A program made the translations under genes and the position numbers. 64,000 nt of DNA, taken from Saccharophagus sp. K07. Lineage in GTDB: Bacteria > Pseudomonadota > Gammaproteobacteria > Pseudomonadales > Cellvibrionaceae. The notes beneath the pieces were generated by a model. The model was not told where the DNA came from and ran no database searches. It saw nothing but the letters and a program-made list of their open reading frames with translations. Positions 8,994-18,232 of this stretch are shown in pieces. The stretch's first letter is position 1. Each line of letters opens with the position of its first letter. The stretch covers positions 1,178,001-1,242,000 of the forward strand of contig NZ_QRAI01000001.1 of NCBI RefSeq assembly GCF_014336955.1, given 5' to 3'.

Positions 8994-11123
8994 TCAGAAA
9001 TTGGCGACTTGTTGTAGAGGGGTTTTCATCAAATCAACCATGTCGACCAGGATATAACCTGCCTCGTTGAGCAGTGCATCGGTTTCGACATTGATTTTAC
9101 GACGGCTTTCCGAAGCTACTTTTTCTGCGGTGGCTTCTTCCTCTTTTTCGTACGCGCGGTATTCCTCCAAGTTAGCGAAGGGTTTCAGGCCTTTTGCCAC
9201 GCGACGTTTGTTTTCCAGAACCATCTGTTCACGTTCAAGATTTTCCTTTTCCTTGAGGCGCTCTTCTTCGTTCAGGGAGACGGCAGTACGCTCCTTATTA
9301 CGCATCATCAACGCCACTTGCTCCTGCAGCAGGATAATGTCTGGATCCTTGGCAGAGCGCTCGCGATGCTGTTTGTCCAACACGGGCAGAATTTGGCTGA
9401 AATCAAAATATTTGCCGTGTTTTGCTGACGGAATCTGATCCCATGGCAGGGCGGTTTCGTAGGCGGATTCACCCACCTCTTGGTGATCGATCAACATAGG
9501 CATGGAGATATCGGGAATAATCCCGCGGTGTTGTGTGCTGTCACCGGAAACGCGATAGAACTTGGATTCGGTCAGCTTCAATTGACCTTCCGGCAAGTCA
9601 CTCAGCAGTTGCACTGTGCCTTTACCGAATGACTGACTGCCGACGATAACGCCGCGGTTGTAGTCTTGGATGGCGCCGGCAAAAATTTCAGAAGCCGATG
9701 CGCTCAAGCGGTTGATCATCACCACCAGTGGACCGCGGTAGAGCGCGCGTGAGCGGGCGCGGTTGTGTTGTGAGATGCGGCCATCGGCCTCGCGAATCTG
9801 TACCACTGGGCCTTGGTCGATAAACAGGTCGGTCAACATAGTGGCTTCCTGCAGAGAACCGCCACCGTTGTTGCGCAGGTCGAGAATAATGCCTTCGACA
9901 TTTTCATCCTGTAATTCGCGCAGCAGAGCGGCGACGTCGCGAGTGGTGCTGCGGAAGTTCTGATCGCCGCGGCGATAGGCTTCGAAATCGTGGTAGAAGG
10001 CGGGAATGTCGATTACGCCAATTTTGCGTTTGCGCTTGCCGTCGCTGATTTCGATTATGGCTTTTTGTGCAGCCTGGTCTTCAAGCTTCACGGTGCCGCG
10101 GCGGATAGCGACGATTTTGGGTTCAGCGTCGCCGCTCAAGACTTCGAGGCGAACCACGGTATCTTTTTTGCCGCGGATCTTGTCGACGACCTCATCCAGG
10201 CGCCAGCCGACCACGTCGACAATTTCACCTTCCATGCCCTGGCCGACGCCGATGATTTTATCGGCCGGTTTCAGTTGTCCTTGTTTATCTGCTGGGCCGC
10301 CCGCCACCAAACGGACCACTTTGGTGTGCTCATCTTCAGACTGCAGCACAGCACCGATACCTTCGAGCTGCAGAGACATATTGATATTGAAGTTCTCGGA
10401 TGTGCGCGGCGAGAAGTAGTTGGTATGCGGGTCATACAGCACGGTGAATGAATTGATCAGCGCTTCGTAGACATCCTGGGCATTCTGCTGCGTAGTGCGG
10501 TTCAACTGGTTTTTATAACGGCGCTCAAGCGTAACTTTGGCTTCGTCCACCGTTTTGCCGGCCAGCTTGAGGTTCAGAACACTGAGTTCCAGGCGCTTGC
10601 GCCACAGCTCATCAGCTTCCGCTTTATCCGCCGGCCAGGGCGCTGCTTCACGGTTCATCTCCACGCGGTCTTTGCCTTTGAAATCAAAGGTGCGTTTGGG
10701 GTCCGCCAGTTGCGCCAAAACCCACTCCAAGCGTTCGACGACACGCTGTTGGTAGACGTGATAGATGGCAAAGCCAGGCTTGAGATTGCCTTTTTTCAGG
10801 TAATCGTCGTGCTGGTTTTTTTCCTTCATAAAGTTATCGACGTCAGCCTGCAGAAAATACAGGCGAGCCGGGTCGAGCGTCTTGAGGTAGTTTTTCAGAA
10901 ATTCTTCCGACAACTTGTCGTCGATGGGCAAATTTCGATAGTGCCGTTTCGCCAGCTTATCGATGATATCGATGGTGGTAGCCGACTGGGCCTGGGTGGG
11001 TTCAAGGGGTTTGAGGGGGGCCGCAGTTACGCTGATCGCCGCGGAAATCGCGACAAAGCCCCAGAAAAGGCGTGCTAAGAACAAGTTGTTGAATCCTGGG
11101 CGTGGTCTGGAAGAAAAATTCAT
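8994..11123 (-). CDS. prc: Tail-specific carboxy-terminal processing protease (Prc/Tsp)
   Basis: Periplasmic S41 protease that degrades proteins with nonpolar C-termini and trims cell-wall enzymes. About 709 residues. A signal-like hydrophobic stretch (ARLFWGFVAISAAISVTAA) ends near residue 37, followed by the long N-terminal domain, a PDZ domain at about 240-335 (LEGIGAVLQ, GGPADKQGQLKPADKI), the S41 core with GIILDLRNNGGGS, catalytic serine in SASASEIF (about S478) and lysine in SFGKGTVQ (about K501), and the DUF3340-type C-terminal part. I place the start at the ATG at 11123 because AGGTG lies just before it; a GTG two codons earlier is possible. A PrcB-like lipoprotein is encoded 6.4 kb away. 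Confidence 0.95.
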   Translation of the reverse strand: MNFSSRPRPGFNNLFLARLFWGFVAISAAISVTAAPLKPLEPTQAQSATTIDIIDKLAKRHYRNLPIDDKLSEEFLKNYLKTLDPARLYFLQADVDNFMKEKNQHDDYLKKGNLKPGFAIYHVYQQRVVERLEWVLAQLADPKRTFDFKGKDRVEMNREAAPWPADKAEADELWRKRLELSVLNLKLAGKTVDEAKVTLERRYKNQLNRTTQQNAQDVYEALINSFTVLYDPHTNYFSPRTSENFNINMSLQLEGIGAVLQSEDEHTKVVRLVAGGPADKQGQLKPADKIIGVGQGMEGEIVDVVGWRLDEVVDKIRGKKDTVVRLEVLSGDAEPKIVAIRRGTVKLEDQAAQKAIIEISDGKRKRKIGVIDIPAFYHDFEAYRRGDQNFRSTTRDVAALLRELQDENVEGIILDLRNNGGGSLQEATMLTDLFIDQGPVVQIREADGRISQHNRARSRALYRGPLVVMINRLSASASEIFAGAIQDYNRGVIVGSQSFGKGTVQLLSDLPEGQLKLTESKFYRVSGDSTQHRGIIPDISMPMLIDHQEVGESAYETALPWDQIPSAKHGKYFDFSQILPVLDKQHRERSAKDPDIILLQEQVALMMRNKERTAVSLNEEERLKEKENLEREQMVLENKRRVAKGLKPFANLEEYRAYEKEEEATAEKVASESRRKINVETDALLNEAGYILVDMVDLMKTPLQQVANF

Positions 11124-11288
11124 AATCACCTAGCCAGTGACGCTGAGAGAAAAGGGGTTGCCATAATCCGAAAAAAGCCACTGGTATCGAAAAAGTTTAG
11201 GAAAGTCCACCCCGTTAGTCGAGGGTTGCGACCAGTCTAACTTCGATCAGTACCCGGCTGGCCTATGCTATACCAAGCACGCGTCCGA

Positions 11289-11317
11289 TTGACAGGTGGC
11301 GTCGCGGTGCCGATAAA
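11289..11317 (+). promoter_or_regulatory. Possible sigma-70 promoter upstream of the HD-GYP/kinase pair
   Basis: The 345-bp gap between prc and the HD-GYP gene (11130-11474) holds a consensus -35 box TTGACA at 11289-11294, a 17-bp spacer and GATAAA at 11312-11317. The downstream gene starts 158 bp later. I see no other convincing structure in the gap. Sequence match only. Confidence 0.4.
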
Positions 11318-11474
11318 ACTCATGTTTAGTCAGTCGAATAGCGCGTTGGTTCCAGAACCGGGAAGCAGAATCTTGGCTTTGCTTCGGACCAGGGGCAGAA
11401 AGCAGGCATTTGCAGGAAGGGTGTGAGCATAGGGTCTACACTTTCTCTATTGGCTTTGTGGATTACCCATCCCC

Positions 11475-12767
11475 ATGTCTGAGCGGCTCAAGATAATTGC
11501 AATCGACGCCCTGCGCGTCGGCATGCTCGTGGTTAAGCTCGATGTTTCGTGGCTGGAGAGCCCATTTCTAAGTCACACCCGAGCGATTCGTGAACCCGCG
11601 GATATTCAGGCTTTGCGTGACGCTGGCGTTAAAACCGTCACTATTGACCTATCCAGAGGTGTAGACGTCGATTTTTCTGCGCAAGCAAACGATGCACCCC
11701 CTCCCGCTGTAAAACCTCGCGTCTCCAGGTTTGCAGGTTCAACTGCAAATAGCCCAAATAATCAGAAAGCAGAGAAGAACCAGGAGCAGGAAAGTCCCGG
11801 CCGAGTTCTTTTCGAAAAAGAATGGCAAGCGGCCGTGAATCTGCGCAAGCAGATTAAAAAGTCTGTCGAATCCATCACCCTCGCGCTGGAGCATGACTTG
11901 CCACTGCCAGTGGATGAAATGACATCCCTGGTCGAAACCACCTTGGACAGCTTGGCGCGAAATGATCAGGCGTTAATGGCTCTGGTACACCTGAGCCGCA
12001 AGGCGCAACCCATCGCAGATCATGTTTTTGGCACCTTTTGTTTGGTGCTCAACCTCTCCGTGCTTCTAGGCGTGTCAAAGGCCGAGCGGGAACAGTTGGG
12101 GTTAGCTGCGCTGTTGCACGAAGCGGGCTGGACGCAATTGCCGTTGAATCTGTTGGGTAAAAGAGCGCGCTATACGCCCGCAGAAATCAGCCTGATCCGT
12201 AAGCACACATTGATCGGCGGGCGAATGCTGGAAAATTCCGGCCTTTCAGAATTGACTCGCCGGCTGGTGGCGGAACACCACGAACATCTGGATGGCTCCG
12301 GCTATCCGCACGGTTTAAAAGCGGATCAGCTCCATCCGCTCAGTCAGCTTTTGCGCGTCGCCGACGAATATGAAGAACGGGTGCATCAGTTGACCGATGA
12401 ACCAGGCATGATTCCGACCCTTGCATTGCGTTCTTTGTATCAGCAGGCAGGCAACGGAGTTTTTGATATAGAGGTCGTTGCTGCGTTGATCTCTCTACTG
12501 GGAATTTATCCGCCGACTACCGCCGTGTTGCTTAACACGGGAGAGAAGGCGCTGGTCAAGGAACATCACCGGGATAAGCCACTAAATCCCACCATTATCA
12601 TCTTTTACGATGCCGACGGGCGCCCGTTGCACCGTCCCCTGGAAATCGACCTGAGGCAGCAGTCGGGGGAAGAACAACGGGTGGTTGAAAGCGCTGTTGA
12701 TCTTATGTCTCCGGGACATGAAGGTTGGCGACAGCGATTAGCGGCGGAGGAATTGTTCCATGCTTGA
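11475..12767 (+). CDS. HD-GYP domain protein with an altered HD motif
   Basis: 430 residues. The N-terminal 60 residues (MLVVKLDVSWLESPF, then DIQALRDAGVKTVTIDLSRG) match the DUF3391 domain that precedes many HD-GYP proteins. A proline- and serine-rich linker follows, then an HD-GYP fold from about residue 165. The GYP signature is intact (HHEHLDGSGYP, 268-278), and so is the middle histidine (HTLIGG). The key metal-binding HDIGK is instead HEAGW at 215-219, and the later VADxxDAL site reads VADEYEERV. Family knowledge says active members hydrolyse c-di-GMP; with these changes activity is doubtful and a sensory role is more likely (inference). It overlaps the next gene by 8 bp. Confidence 0.85.
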   Translation: MSERLKIIAIDALRVGMLVVKLDVSWLESPFLSHTRAIREPADIQALRDAGVKTVTIDLSRGVDVDFSAQANDAPPPAVKPRVSRFAGSTANSPNNQKAEKNQEQESPGRVLFEKEWQAAVNLRKQIKKSVESITLALEHDLPLPVDEMTSLVETTLDSLARNDQALMALVHLSRKAQPIADHVFGTFCLVLNLSVLLGVSKAEREQLGLAALLHEAGWTQLPLNLLGKRARYTPAEISLIRKHTLIGGRMLENSGLSELTRRLVAEHHEHLDGSGYPHGLKADQLHPLSQLLRVADEYEERVHQLTDEPGMIPTLALRSLYQQAGNGVFDIEVVAALISLLGIYPPTTAVLLNTGEKALVKEHHRDKPLNPTIIIFYDADGRPLHRPLEIDLRQQSGEEQRVVESAVDLMSPGHEGWRQRLAAEELFHA

Positions 12768-14250
12768 CCTTCCACGCAACTCCGGGCGCGGTACCAGCGA
12801 CCGAGAGGCGGAGAATTCTCGTGCTTTTAACCTTCCTACAGAGGCCTTGAACTGGCTGGCGATCTGGCCGGATGGTTTGATCGCCGCAGATGCGGACTGT
12901 CGCGTGTTATATGTTTCCGCCAAAGCCAGCGATTGGTTGGGTTGGACCACTGACACGGCGGCAGGGAAGCACTTACACGAATTGCTGTGTTCGCGCAGTC
13001 GAGACAGTTTGCACAGTGTGGATGACTGCCCTCTGTGCACCGAAGAGATCGATGAGGGCGAAACTCACTCAGGGTTTTGGCTTTCCAAAAACGGCCTTAA
13101 CGTGAGTGTCGATTATCGCGTATTGCCAGTCGAGCCGAGAGGCATCACCCGGCGCATTTTGACTTTCTATGAGAATCGACAGCGTCATCACAGTCACCGC
13201 GAGATGTTGAAGTTTGCCGAATATGTGGAGCGCAGTCCTGCGCCCATTGCAGAGTTTGATGCCGAGGGCCAGCTGCTGTTTGGCAATCCCGCCCTGCAGG
13301 ACGAGCTTCTGCTGCACGGCTTTGACGAGCGCGGCATTGCGCGAATACTACCGCCAAATCTGTCCTCGCTGTGCCAGCGCGCCTGGGAGCAGCGCCGCAA
13401 TATCAACGACATTGAATTAAAAGTGGACGATAACTGGTACCGCTGGCATCTCCATCCTGTGCCATCGGCGGCTGGCCCATCGGTATTGGGTTATTTGTTT
13501 GATGTGACGGAACAAAAGCAGGCAGAACTTCGTTTGGCCGCAGAGAAATTGGTCGCAAGGCGCGACTTTTTTGCCAAGATGGTGCACGAAATGCGCACGC
13601 CACTAAACGCGATTGTCGGTTTTTCCCAGGTTCTGCTGCGCCGCCTCGCACCTGTATTGGAAGAGCGTGATATGGCGAATCTGCGCGCAATTCGAGTAGC
13701 TGGTATGCAGCTCAATGACTGGGTCTCGGACACTTTGGATGTGGCCAAAATCGAAGCGGGAAAAATGGACATAGAGCGCGATCGCTTTCGCCTTGGTGAA
13801 GTATTTGAGTCTATCCAGGACCAGATGATGACGCTGACGGAGGCCAAACATCTTTTTTACCGCTGCGAATATGACGCCGAATTATGGCTCTATACCGATT
13901 TTCGCAAGGTTCGCCAGATTCTGCTCAACCTCATTGGCAATGCCATTAAATACACCCCCAAAGGGGGGGTGATTGTGCGGGCGTATATGGCTGAGCGCGA
14001 CCAGCTCACCTTGGATGTGCGGGATACAGGAATCGGCATGTCGGCGGAGCAACAAGCGAAATTGTTTCGCAGTTATGAACAAATCAGTGAGGAGCGTGAT
14101 AGTGGTATTCAAGGGACAGGGTTGGGATTGGTGTTGGTGGCGGAATTGGTCCAACTATTGGGAGGTTCAGTGCATGTGGAGAGCAAACCGGGCTCTGGAA
14201 GCCTATTTCGTATCATCTTACCTGTGGAGGTTGCTTCTTCCGCCACTTGA
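12760..14250 (+). CDS. PAS-domain sensor histidine kinase
   Basis: 496 residues, with no clear membrane segment, so probably cytoplasmic. Two PAS-like regions (about 28-135 and 152-252) are followed by HisKA with phospho-acceptor H276 in VHEMRTPLNAIVGFSQ, then HATPase with N-box NLIGNAIKYT, DTGIGM and GTGLGL. The first PAS contains a CPLC pair (C90, C93), a feature also seen in redox- or ligand-sensing PAS domains, though a function cannot be read from it. The ATG lies inside the end of the HD-GYP gene (8-bp overlap), which implies coupled expression. No response regulator gene adjoins it. Confidence 0.92.
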   Translation: MLDLPRNSGRGTSDREAENSRAFNLPTEALNWLAIWPDGLIAADADCRVLYVSAKASDWLGWTTDTAAGKHLHELLCSRSRDSLHSVDDCPLCTEEIDEGETHSGFWLSKNGLNVSVDYRVLPVEPRGITRRILTFYENRQRHHSHREMLKFAEYVERSPAPIAEFDAEGQLLFGNPALQDELLLHGFDERGIARILPPNLSSLCQRAWEQRRNINDIELKVDDNWYRWHLHPVPSAAGPSVLGYLFDVTEQKQAELRLAAEKLVARRDFFAKMVHEMRTPLNAIVGFSQVLLRRLAPVLEERDMANLRAIRVAGMQLNDWVSDTLDVAKIEAGKMDIERDRFRLGEVFESIQDQMMTLTEAKHLFYRCEYDAELWLYTDFRKVRQILLNLIGNAIKYTPKGGVIVRAYMAERDQLTLDVRDTGIGMSAEQQAKLFRSYEQISEERDSGIQGTGLGLVLVAELVQLLGGSVHVESKPGSGSLFRIILPVEVASSAT

Positions 14251-14385
14251 GGGGCGGAAATTTTACGGAACGGGCGATTCCAATAAACGCGCGGCTTAAA
14301 CTGAGTCGTTCGTCACTGCATGAAGCTGGAGCCATGTTCACAATGCGTCGTGGTCCCTTTATCCGCCATCAGATGCATGGTTTAT

Positions 14386-17300
14386 ATGCCTAAATCCCCG
14401 TTTCTAAAAAACTATTGTTACCGCGTTCTCCATTTGCGCGCTCTTCTTGTGCTGCTTCTCGTCCAGCTTATTGCTTGCGGCGGAACTCAACTTACCGAAA
14501 ATCAATCGCCCGTTGCAACTATTCTGGTAGCCCAAACCAAAATGCGCGCGCCCGTGGAGGTCAGTTTTGATGGTGGGGCTTCCACTGATAGCGACGGCCA
14601 AATCGTGAGTTACGCGTGGGATTTTGGTGACGGAAGTAAAGGGCAGGGCGTTAAGGTCCAGCATTTGTACGCGGCGGGAGGAGTCTATACCGTTACTCTG
14701 ACGGTCACCGACGATCGCGGTAGCCGTGCCTCAGCGTCCACCCAGGTTGAAATCAGCACGGTGAACCAAATTCCTATCGTCTCGATTGCGACGAGCGCCC
14801 AGCGCGGTGAAGCACCGTTTACCGTGGAATTCAGCGGTGCGAATTCCTATGACCTGGATGGCAATATCGCAGCCTATGCGTGGACTTTCCCCGGCGGTGA
14901 TACCGCAACTGGGTCAGTCGTCCGCCGCACCTTTTCGCAGCCTGGAGATTATCCGGTGACTTTGCGCGTTACCGATAATGAAGGCCTTTCCGCTGAAGCC
15001 TCCTTGGTTGTCACAGCTCTTGCGCCTGGCTCCCGTTTCACTATCAGCGGAGTTATTACGGCGCTGCCTTATACGGATGTTGACGGCGATGTAAACGATC
15101 CTTTTGCCGATTACTTCGATAACGATGGCCATACGCCGGCCAATGTCCAACCGATTACCAATCCTGTTTTGCTCAACGGTTTTGTCACCGCGACGGGAAC
15201 CGGTGTTCTCTCCGATGCGTTTGCCTTTGAAGCCGACCGGCACGACGTCTATTCCGTCGAATTGAAGGAGGGTGACTATGTATCCATGCGGGTAGTGGAT
15301 TACACCTTCGGCGACGTGGATTTGATTCTGATTGACGGCGGTGGATACGACATAGTGGCTTCCTCCCAGACCACTGGCGAGTTCGAGTCCGTCAGAGTGC
15401 CCGCAGCAGGCAAATATTTCGTTATGGTGACTGCTGTGTCGCGCCGTTCATCCTATGTCTTGAAGGTGGGTGCCACATCTTTCGTCAATGGGCCAGCTGC
15501 GGCCGGTCAGCGCGCGGACTTCGAGTTGGACCAGGTGGTATTGAAAAGACGGGATGCCTTTTTGCGCGGACTTAGCGTTGTCGAGCAGGCTCAGTTAACG
15601 GTTTCTCATACCAGTACAAAACGTGCCGCTTTGGCCCGTTTGAACGCTCTCAATCCCCAGACCCAAACAGCATTGAGGCTGGATCCTCAGCAAGCCGGAT
15701 TCGAGCAACTTCTGGCGACCAAAAACCCCCAGGCTGCTGCCAAACTCCGCACTTTGAAGGCGATCAAACATCTGCGCCAACAGCCGGAAATCGAATACGC
15801 CGAGCCGAACTACCGGATCAAATCCCTGCTTACGCCTAGCGATCCGGCCTACGTGTATCAATGGCACTACGGTGCCATCAATTTGCCTCAGGCCTGGAAT
15901 ATCACCACCGGCAGCAGTGATGTAACGGTTGCTGTGGTGGATACCGGCGTCTACCTCGCGCATCCGGATCTGCAAGGCCAGTTAGTGCCCGGATATGACT
16001 TTGTTTCGGCTGTCGCTAACGCCAACGACGGCGACGGTATAGATCCAGACCCTAATGACCCCGGCGACAGCGTTCATGTGGGCAGTAGCTCATGGCATGG
16101 AACCCATGTCGCGGGAACCGTGGCAGCGGCGATGAACAATCGGGAAGGTGGTACGGGTGTAGCACCCGGTGCCCGTGTTATGCCGCTACGAGCGCTGGGC
16201 AAAGATGGCGGTTTGAGCTACGACGTGTTGCAAGCAGTGCGCTTTGCCGCGGGTTTGGAAAACGACAGCGGCACAGTGCCCGAGAAGCCTGCTGACATTA
16301 TCAACCTCAGCTTGGGTGGGGGTGGATATTCCCAGGCTGCACAAAACCTCTACCGAGAAGTCAGGGCCAAGGGGATCATTGTGGTAGCGGCCGCTGGCAA
16401 CGAAGGAACCAACGAGCCCTTATATCCCGCCTCCTATGACGGTGTGATTTCCGTTGCGGCGAGCGACCTGCGCGGCAACCGTGCGCCTTATTCCAATACT
16501 GGCCCATTTGTCGATGTGACGGCCCCGGGTGGACTTATGTCGGTGGACTATAACAACGATGGCTATGCGGACGGTGTGCTCAGTACTGCAGTGCGCGAAA
16601 CTACCACCGCGAAAGAAAAGAGTTACGTGTTCTATCAGGGAACCTCTATGGCGGCGCCGCATGTGTCCGGCGTTATCGCCTTGATGAAGTCGGTTTATCC
16701 CGGGTTAACTCCAGATGAATTCGATAGCTTATTGGCCTCGGGAGCGATCACCGACGATAAAGGCGAAGCGGGTCGGGATGACCTCTATGGCTACGGTCTG
16801 ATCGACGCTTATCGCGCTGTAGAAGCGGCGCGTACCTTGGCGTCAGGCGGAACCACTGCAGCCGTGACCGCGGATACCAGCTTCTTGATTTTCGAAGGTG
16901 ACACAACGGCACAAACCATTACCTTGCAGCAATTAGGTAACGGCGCGATCAGTGTCACGGGCGCTCAGACCACCGAGTCCTGGCTTAATGTTACCGCTCA
17001 ACAGGTAGACCGCAACGGTATAGGCCGCTACCTGGTGACTGTGCAGAGAGAGGGTTTGCAGAATGGTCTTTACCGGGGCTATGTCGAATTCACCACCGAT
17101 CAGGGAAGCATCGTTAAAATCCTGGTCAATATGCGGGTGGGAGAATTGGTGCCGGTGGGTAATGCAGGTTATCTCTACACGCTGCTAATAGACGCCAATT
17201 TGGGCACGGTAGTGATGGTGGTGGGCGGGGCTCCGAGTGAGGGGCGCTATACGTACAAATTCGAAAATGTCCCGATTGGCGATTATTTCATCGCCGCTGG

Positions 17301-17502
17301 TTCGGACATTAACAACGACGGCTATATCTGCGAGTTTGGCGAAAGTTGTGGTTTTTACCCATCGTTTGGCGAGCCCACGACTATCCGTATTGATGCCAAT
17401 AGAGACAATCTCGACTTCCCTGCGGGTATATCACCGATGTTGGATACCGAAAGCACTGACAATGAGCGGCGAGGATTTTCCCGAGTTCTCTACCAGTACT
17501 GA
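14386..17502 (+). CDS. Subtilisin-family (S8) protease lipoprotein with two N-terminal PKD domains
   Basis: About 1038 residues. I choose the ATG at 14386 because it gives a good lipoprotein signal, a basic start then LLVLLLVQLIAC with lipid-bearing C31; the frame is open back to 14320. Order: PKD 1 (about 40-123, AWDFGDGS), PKD 2 (128-210, AWTFPGGD), a PPC-like beta domain (215-362), a pro-domain-like segment ending IEYAEPNYRI, then the S8 domain with catalytic D519 (VVDTGVYLAHPDL), H571 (WHGTHVAGT), oxyanion N near 671 (AAAGNEG) and S754 (GTSMAAPHVSG). A beta-rich tail of some 200 residues follows. PKD and PPC domains usually sit C-terminal to the protease; here they precede it, perhaps as a stalk from the outer membrane. 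Neighbours share no obvious operon. Confidence 0.92.
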   Translation: MPKSPFLKNYCYRVLHLRALLVLLLVQLIACGGTQLTENQSPVATILVAQTKMRAPVEVSFDGGASTDSDGQIVSYAWDFGDGSKGQGVKVQHLYAAGGVYTVTLTVTDDRGSRASASTQVEISTVNQIPIVSIATSAQRGEAPFTVEFSGANSYDLDGNIAAYAWTFPGGDTATGSVVRRTFSQPGDYPVTLRVTDNEGLSAEASLVVTALAPGSRFTISGVITALPYTDVDGDVNDPFADYFDNDGHTPANVQPITNPVLLNGFVTATGTGVLSDAFAFEADRHDVYSVELKEGDYVSMRVVDYTFGDVDLILIDGGGYDIVASSQTTGEFESVRVPAAGKYFVMVTAVSRRSSYVLKVGATSFVNGPAAAGQRADFELDQVVLKRRDAFLRGLSVVEQAQLTVSHTSTKRAALARLNALNPQTQTALRLDPQQAGFEQLLATKNPQAAAKLRTLKAIKHLRQQPEIEYAEPNYRIKSLLTPSDPAYVYQWHYGAINLPQAWNITTGSSDVTVAVVDTGVYLAHPDLQGQLVPGYDFVSAVANANDGDGIDPDPNDPGDSVHVGSSSWHGTHVAGTVAAAMNNREGGTGVAPGARVMPLRALGKDGGLSYDVLQAVRFAAGLENDSGTVPEKPADIINLSLGGGGYSQAAQNLYREVRAKGIIVVAAAGNEGTNEPLYPASYDGVISVAASDLRGNRAPYSNTGPFVDVTAPGGLMSVDYNNDGYADGVLSTAVRETTTAKEKSYVFYQGTSMAAPHVSGVIALMKSVYPGLTPDEFDSLLASGAITDDKGEAGRDDLYGYGLIDAYRAVEAARTLASGGTTAAVTADTSFLIFEGDTTAQTITLQQLGNGAISVTGAQTTESWLNVTAQQVDRNGIGRYLVTVQREGLQNGLYRGYVEFTTDQGSIVKILVNMRVGELVPVGNAGYLYTLLIDANLGTVVMVVGGAPSEGRYTYKFENVPIGDYFIAAGSDINNDGYICEFGESCGFYPSFGEPTTIRIDANRDNLDFPAGISPMLDTESTDNERRGFSRVLYQY

Positions 17503-17520
17503 ATCAATTTTGGTTCTGAA

Positions 17521-17547
17521 AAAAGCAGCGCCTAGCGGTGCTTTTTT
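17521..17547 (+). terminator. Terminator after the S8 protease gene
   Basis: Stem AAAAGCAGCGC / GCGGTGCTTTT with one mismatch and a loop of three bases, continuing into a run of seven T. It starts 18 bases after the stop and also lies at the end of the convergent lipoprotein gene. Confidence 0.75.
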
Positions 17548-18032
17548 TATTGGTCGATCGTCAAAACATCCGGAAAAAGATCGCTGCGGACACTGGTATA
17601 TCCCCTGGTTGGTAAAGCGATTATCAGGCAGGGATAGGTGAGCTGCATGGTTTGCATAGATCCTGGTACTGGTTGCTGTGCAGAGAGAGGCAGTGTAACT
17701 ACGCCGTCAGCCACTTTGGCCGCTTCGCCGGCCAACGACAATGAATGACCTCCGGAAGGTTTTTGCCCCAGACTCACCAGAATCAAGCGTTCATCGGTTG
17801 AGATTTGCGGCGCTGTTTCCTCTTCCCAACGATTCGCCAATTTGCCGCCACCGCCGCTCAGTGCCGCCAATAAATTATGATCGATCGCATACAAACCCGC
17901 TTTTTCGTAAGAACACTGCTGCCCTTGAAAAACGCTGCGCACGGAGATGGTTCCATTGGTGCTGGTTGAGCATGCGCTGATACCCATCAGCAATGCAGAG
18001 GAGAGAGCAAACGAGGAGAGGGGCTTTTTCAT
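17547..18032 (-). CDS. PrcB-like small lipoprotein
   Basis: 161 residues from the ATG at 18032, which has AGGA eight bases upstream and yields a clean lipoprotein signal (MKKPLSSFALSSALLMGISAC, lipid cysteine C21). The C-terminal half, with ERLILVSLGQKPSGGHSLSL, then VVTLPLSAQQP, PCLIIALPTRGYTSVR, resembles the PrcB C-terminal domain, described in spirochaetes as a partner stabilising a protease complex. That match is by pattern and memory. It runs against the S8 protease gene, almost touching it, and prc itself is 6.4 kb away; whether either is its partner is unknown. Confidence 0.7.
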   Translation of the reverse strand: MKKPLSSFALSSALLMGISACSTSTNGTISVRSVFQGQQCSYEKAGLYAIDHNLLAALSGGGGKLANRWEEETAPQISTDERLILVSLGQKPSGGHSLSLAGEAAKVADGVVTLPLSAQQPVPGSMQTMQLTYPCLIIALPTRGYTSVRSDLFPDVLTIDQ

Positions 18033-18232
18033 TGTGTGTGTCCTGTATGGTGGTGCCAGATCAATTGAACCTAAAGGTTGCAAGCCTACCTAAGCAAAGG
18101 CCAACTGATTATTAATTTCTCAGTTTTATCCCATAGAATAACCGGTTTTTGCCTCCTGACTTCACATCACAAAGCGGAGCGGAAGTGAAGGAGAATAGCT
18201 TTATAGAGCACTTAAAGAGGAAATTTCCTTTT

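Noticed and set aside
8863-9057. Short frame of 64 codons between xthA and prc, lysine- and serine-rich
   Set aside because: Its repeats are the DNA repeat tract, and it translates through a clear terminator (the GPEGPF residues) and the end of prc.
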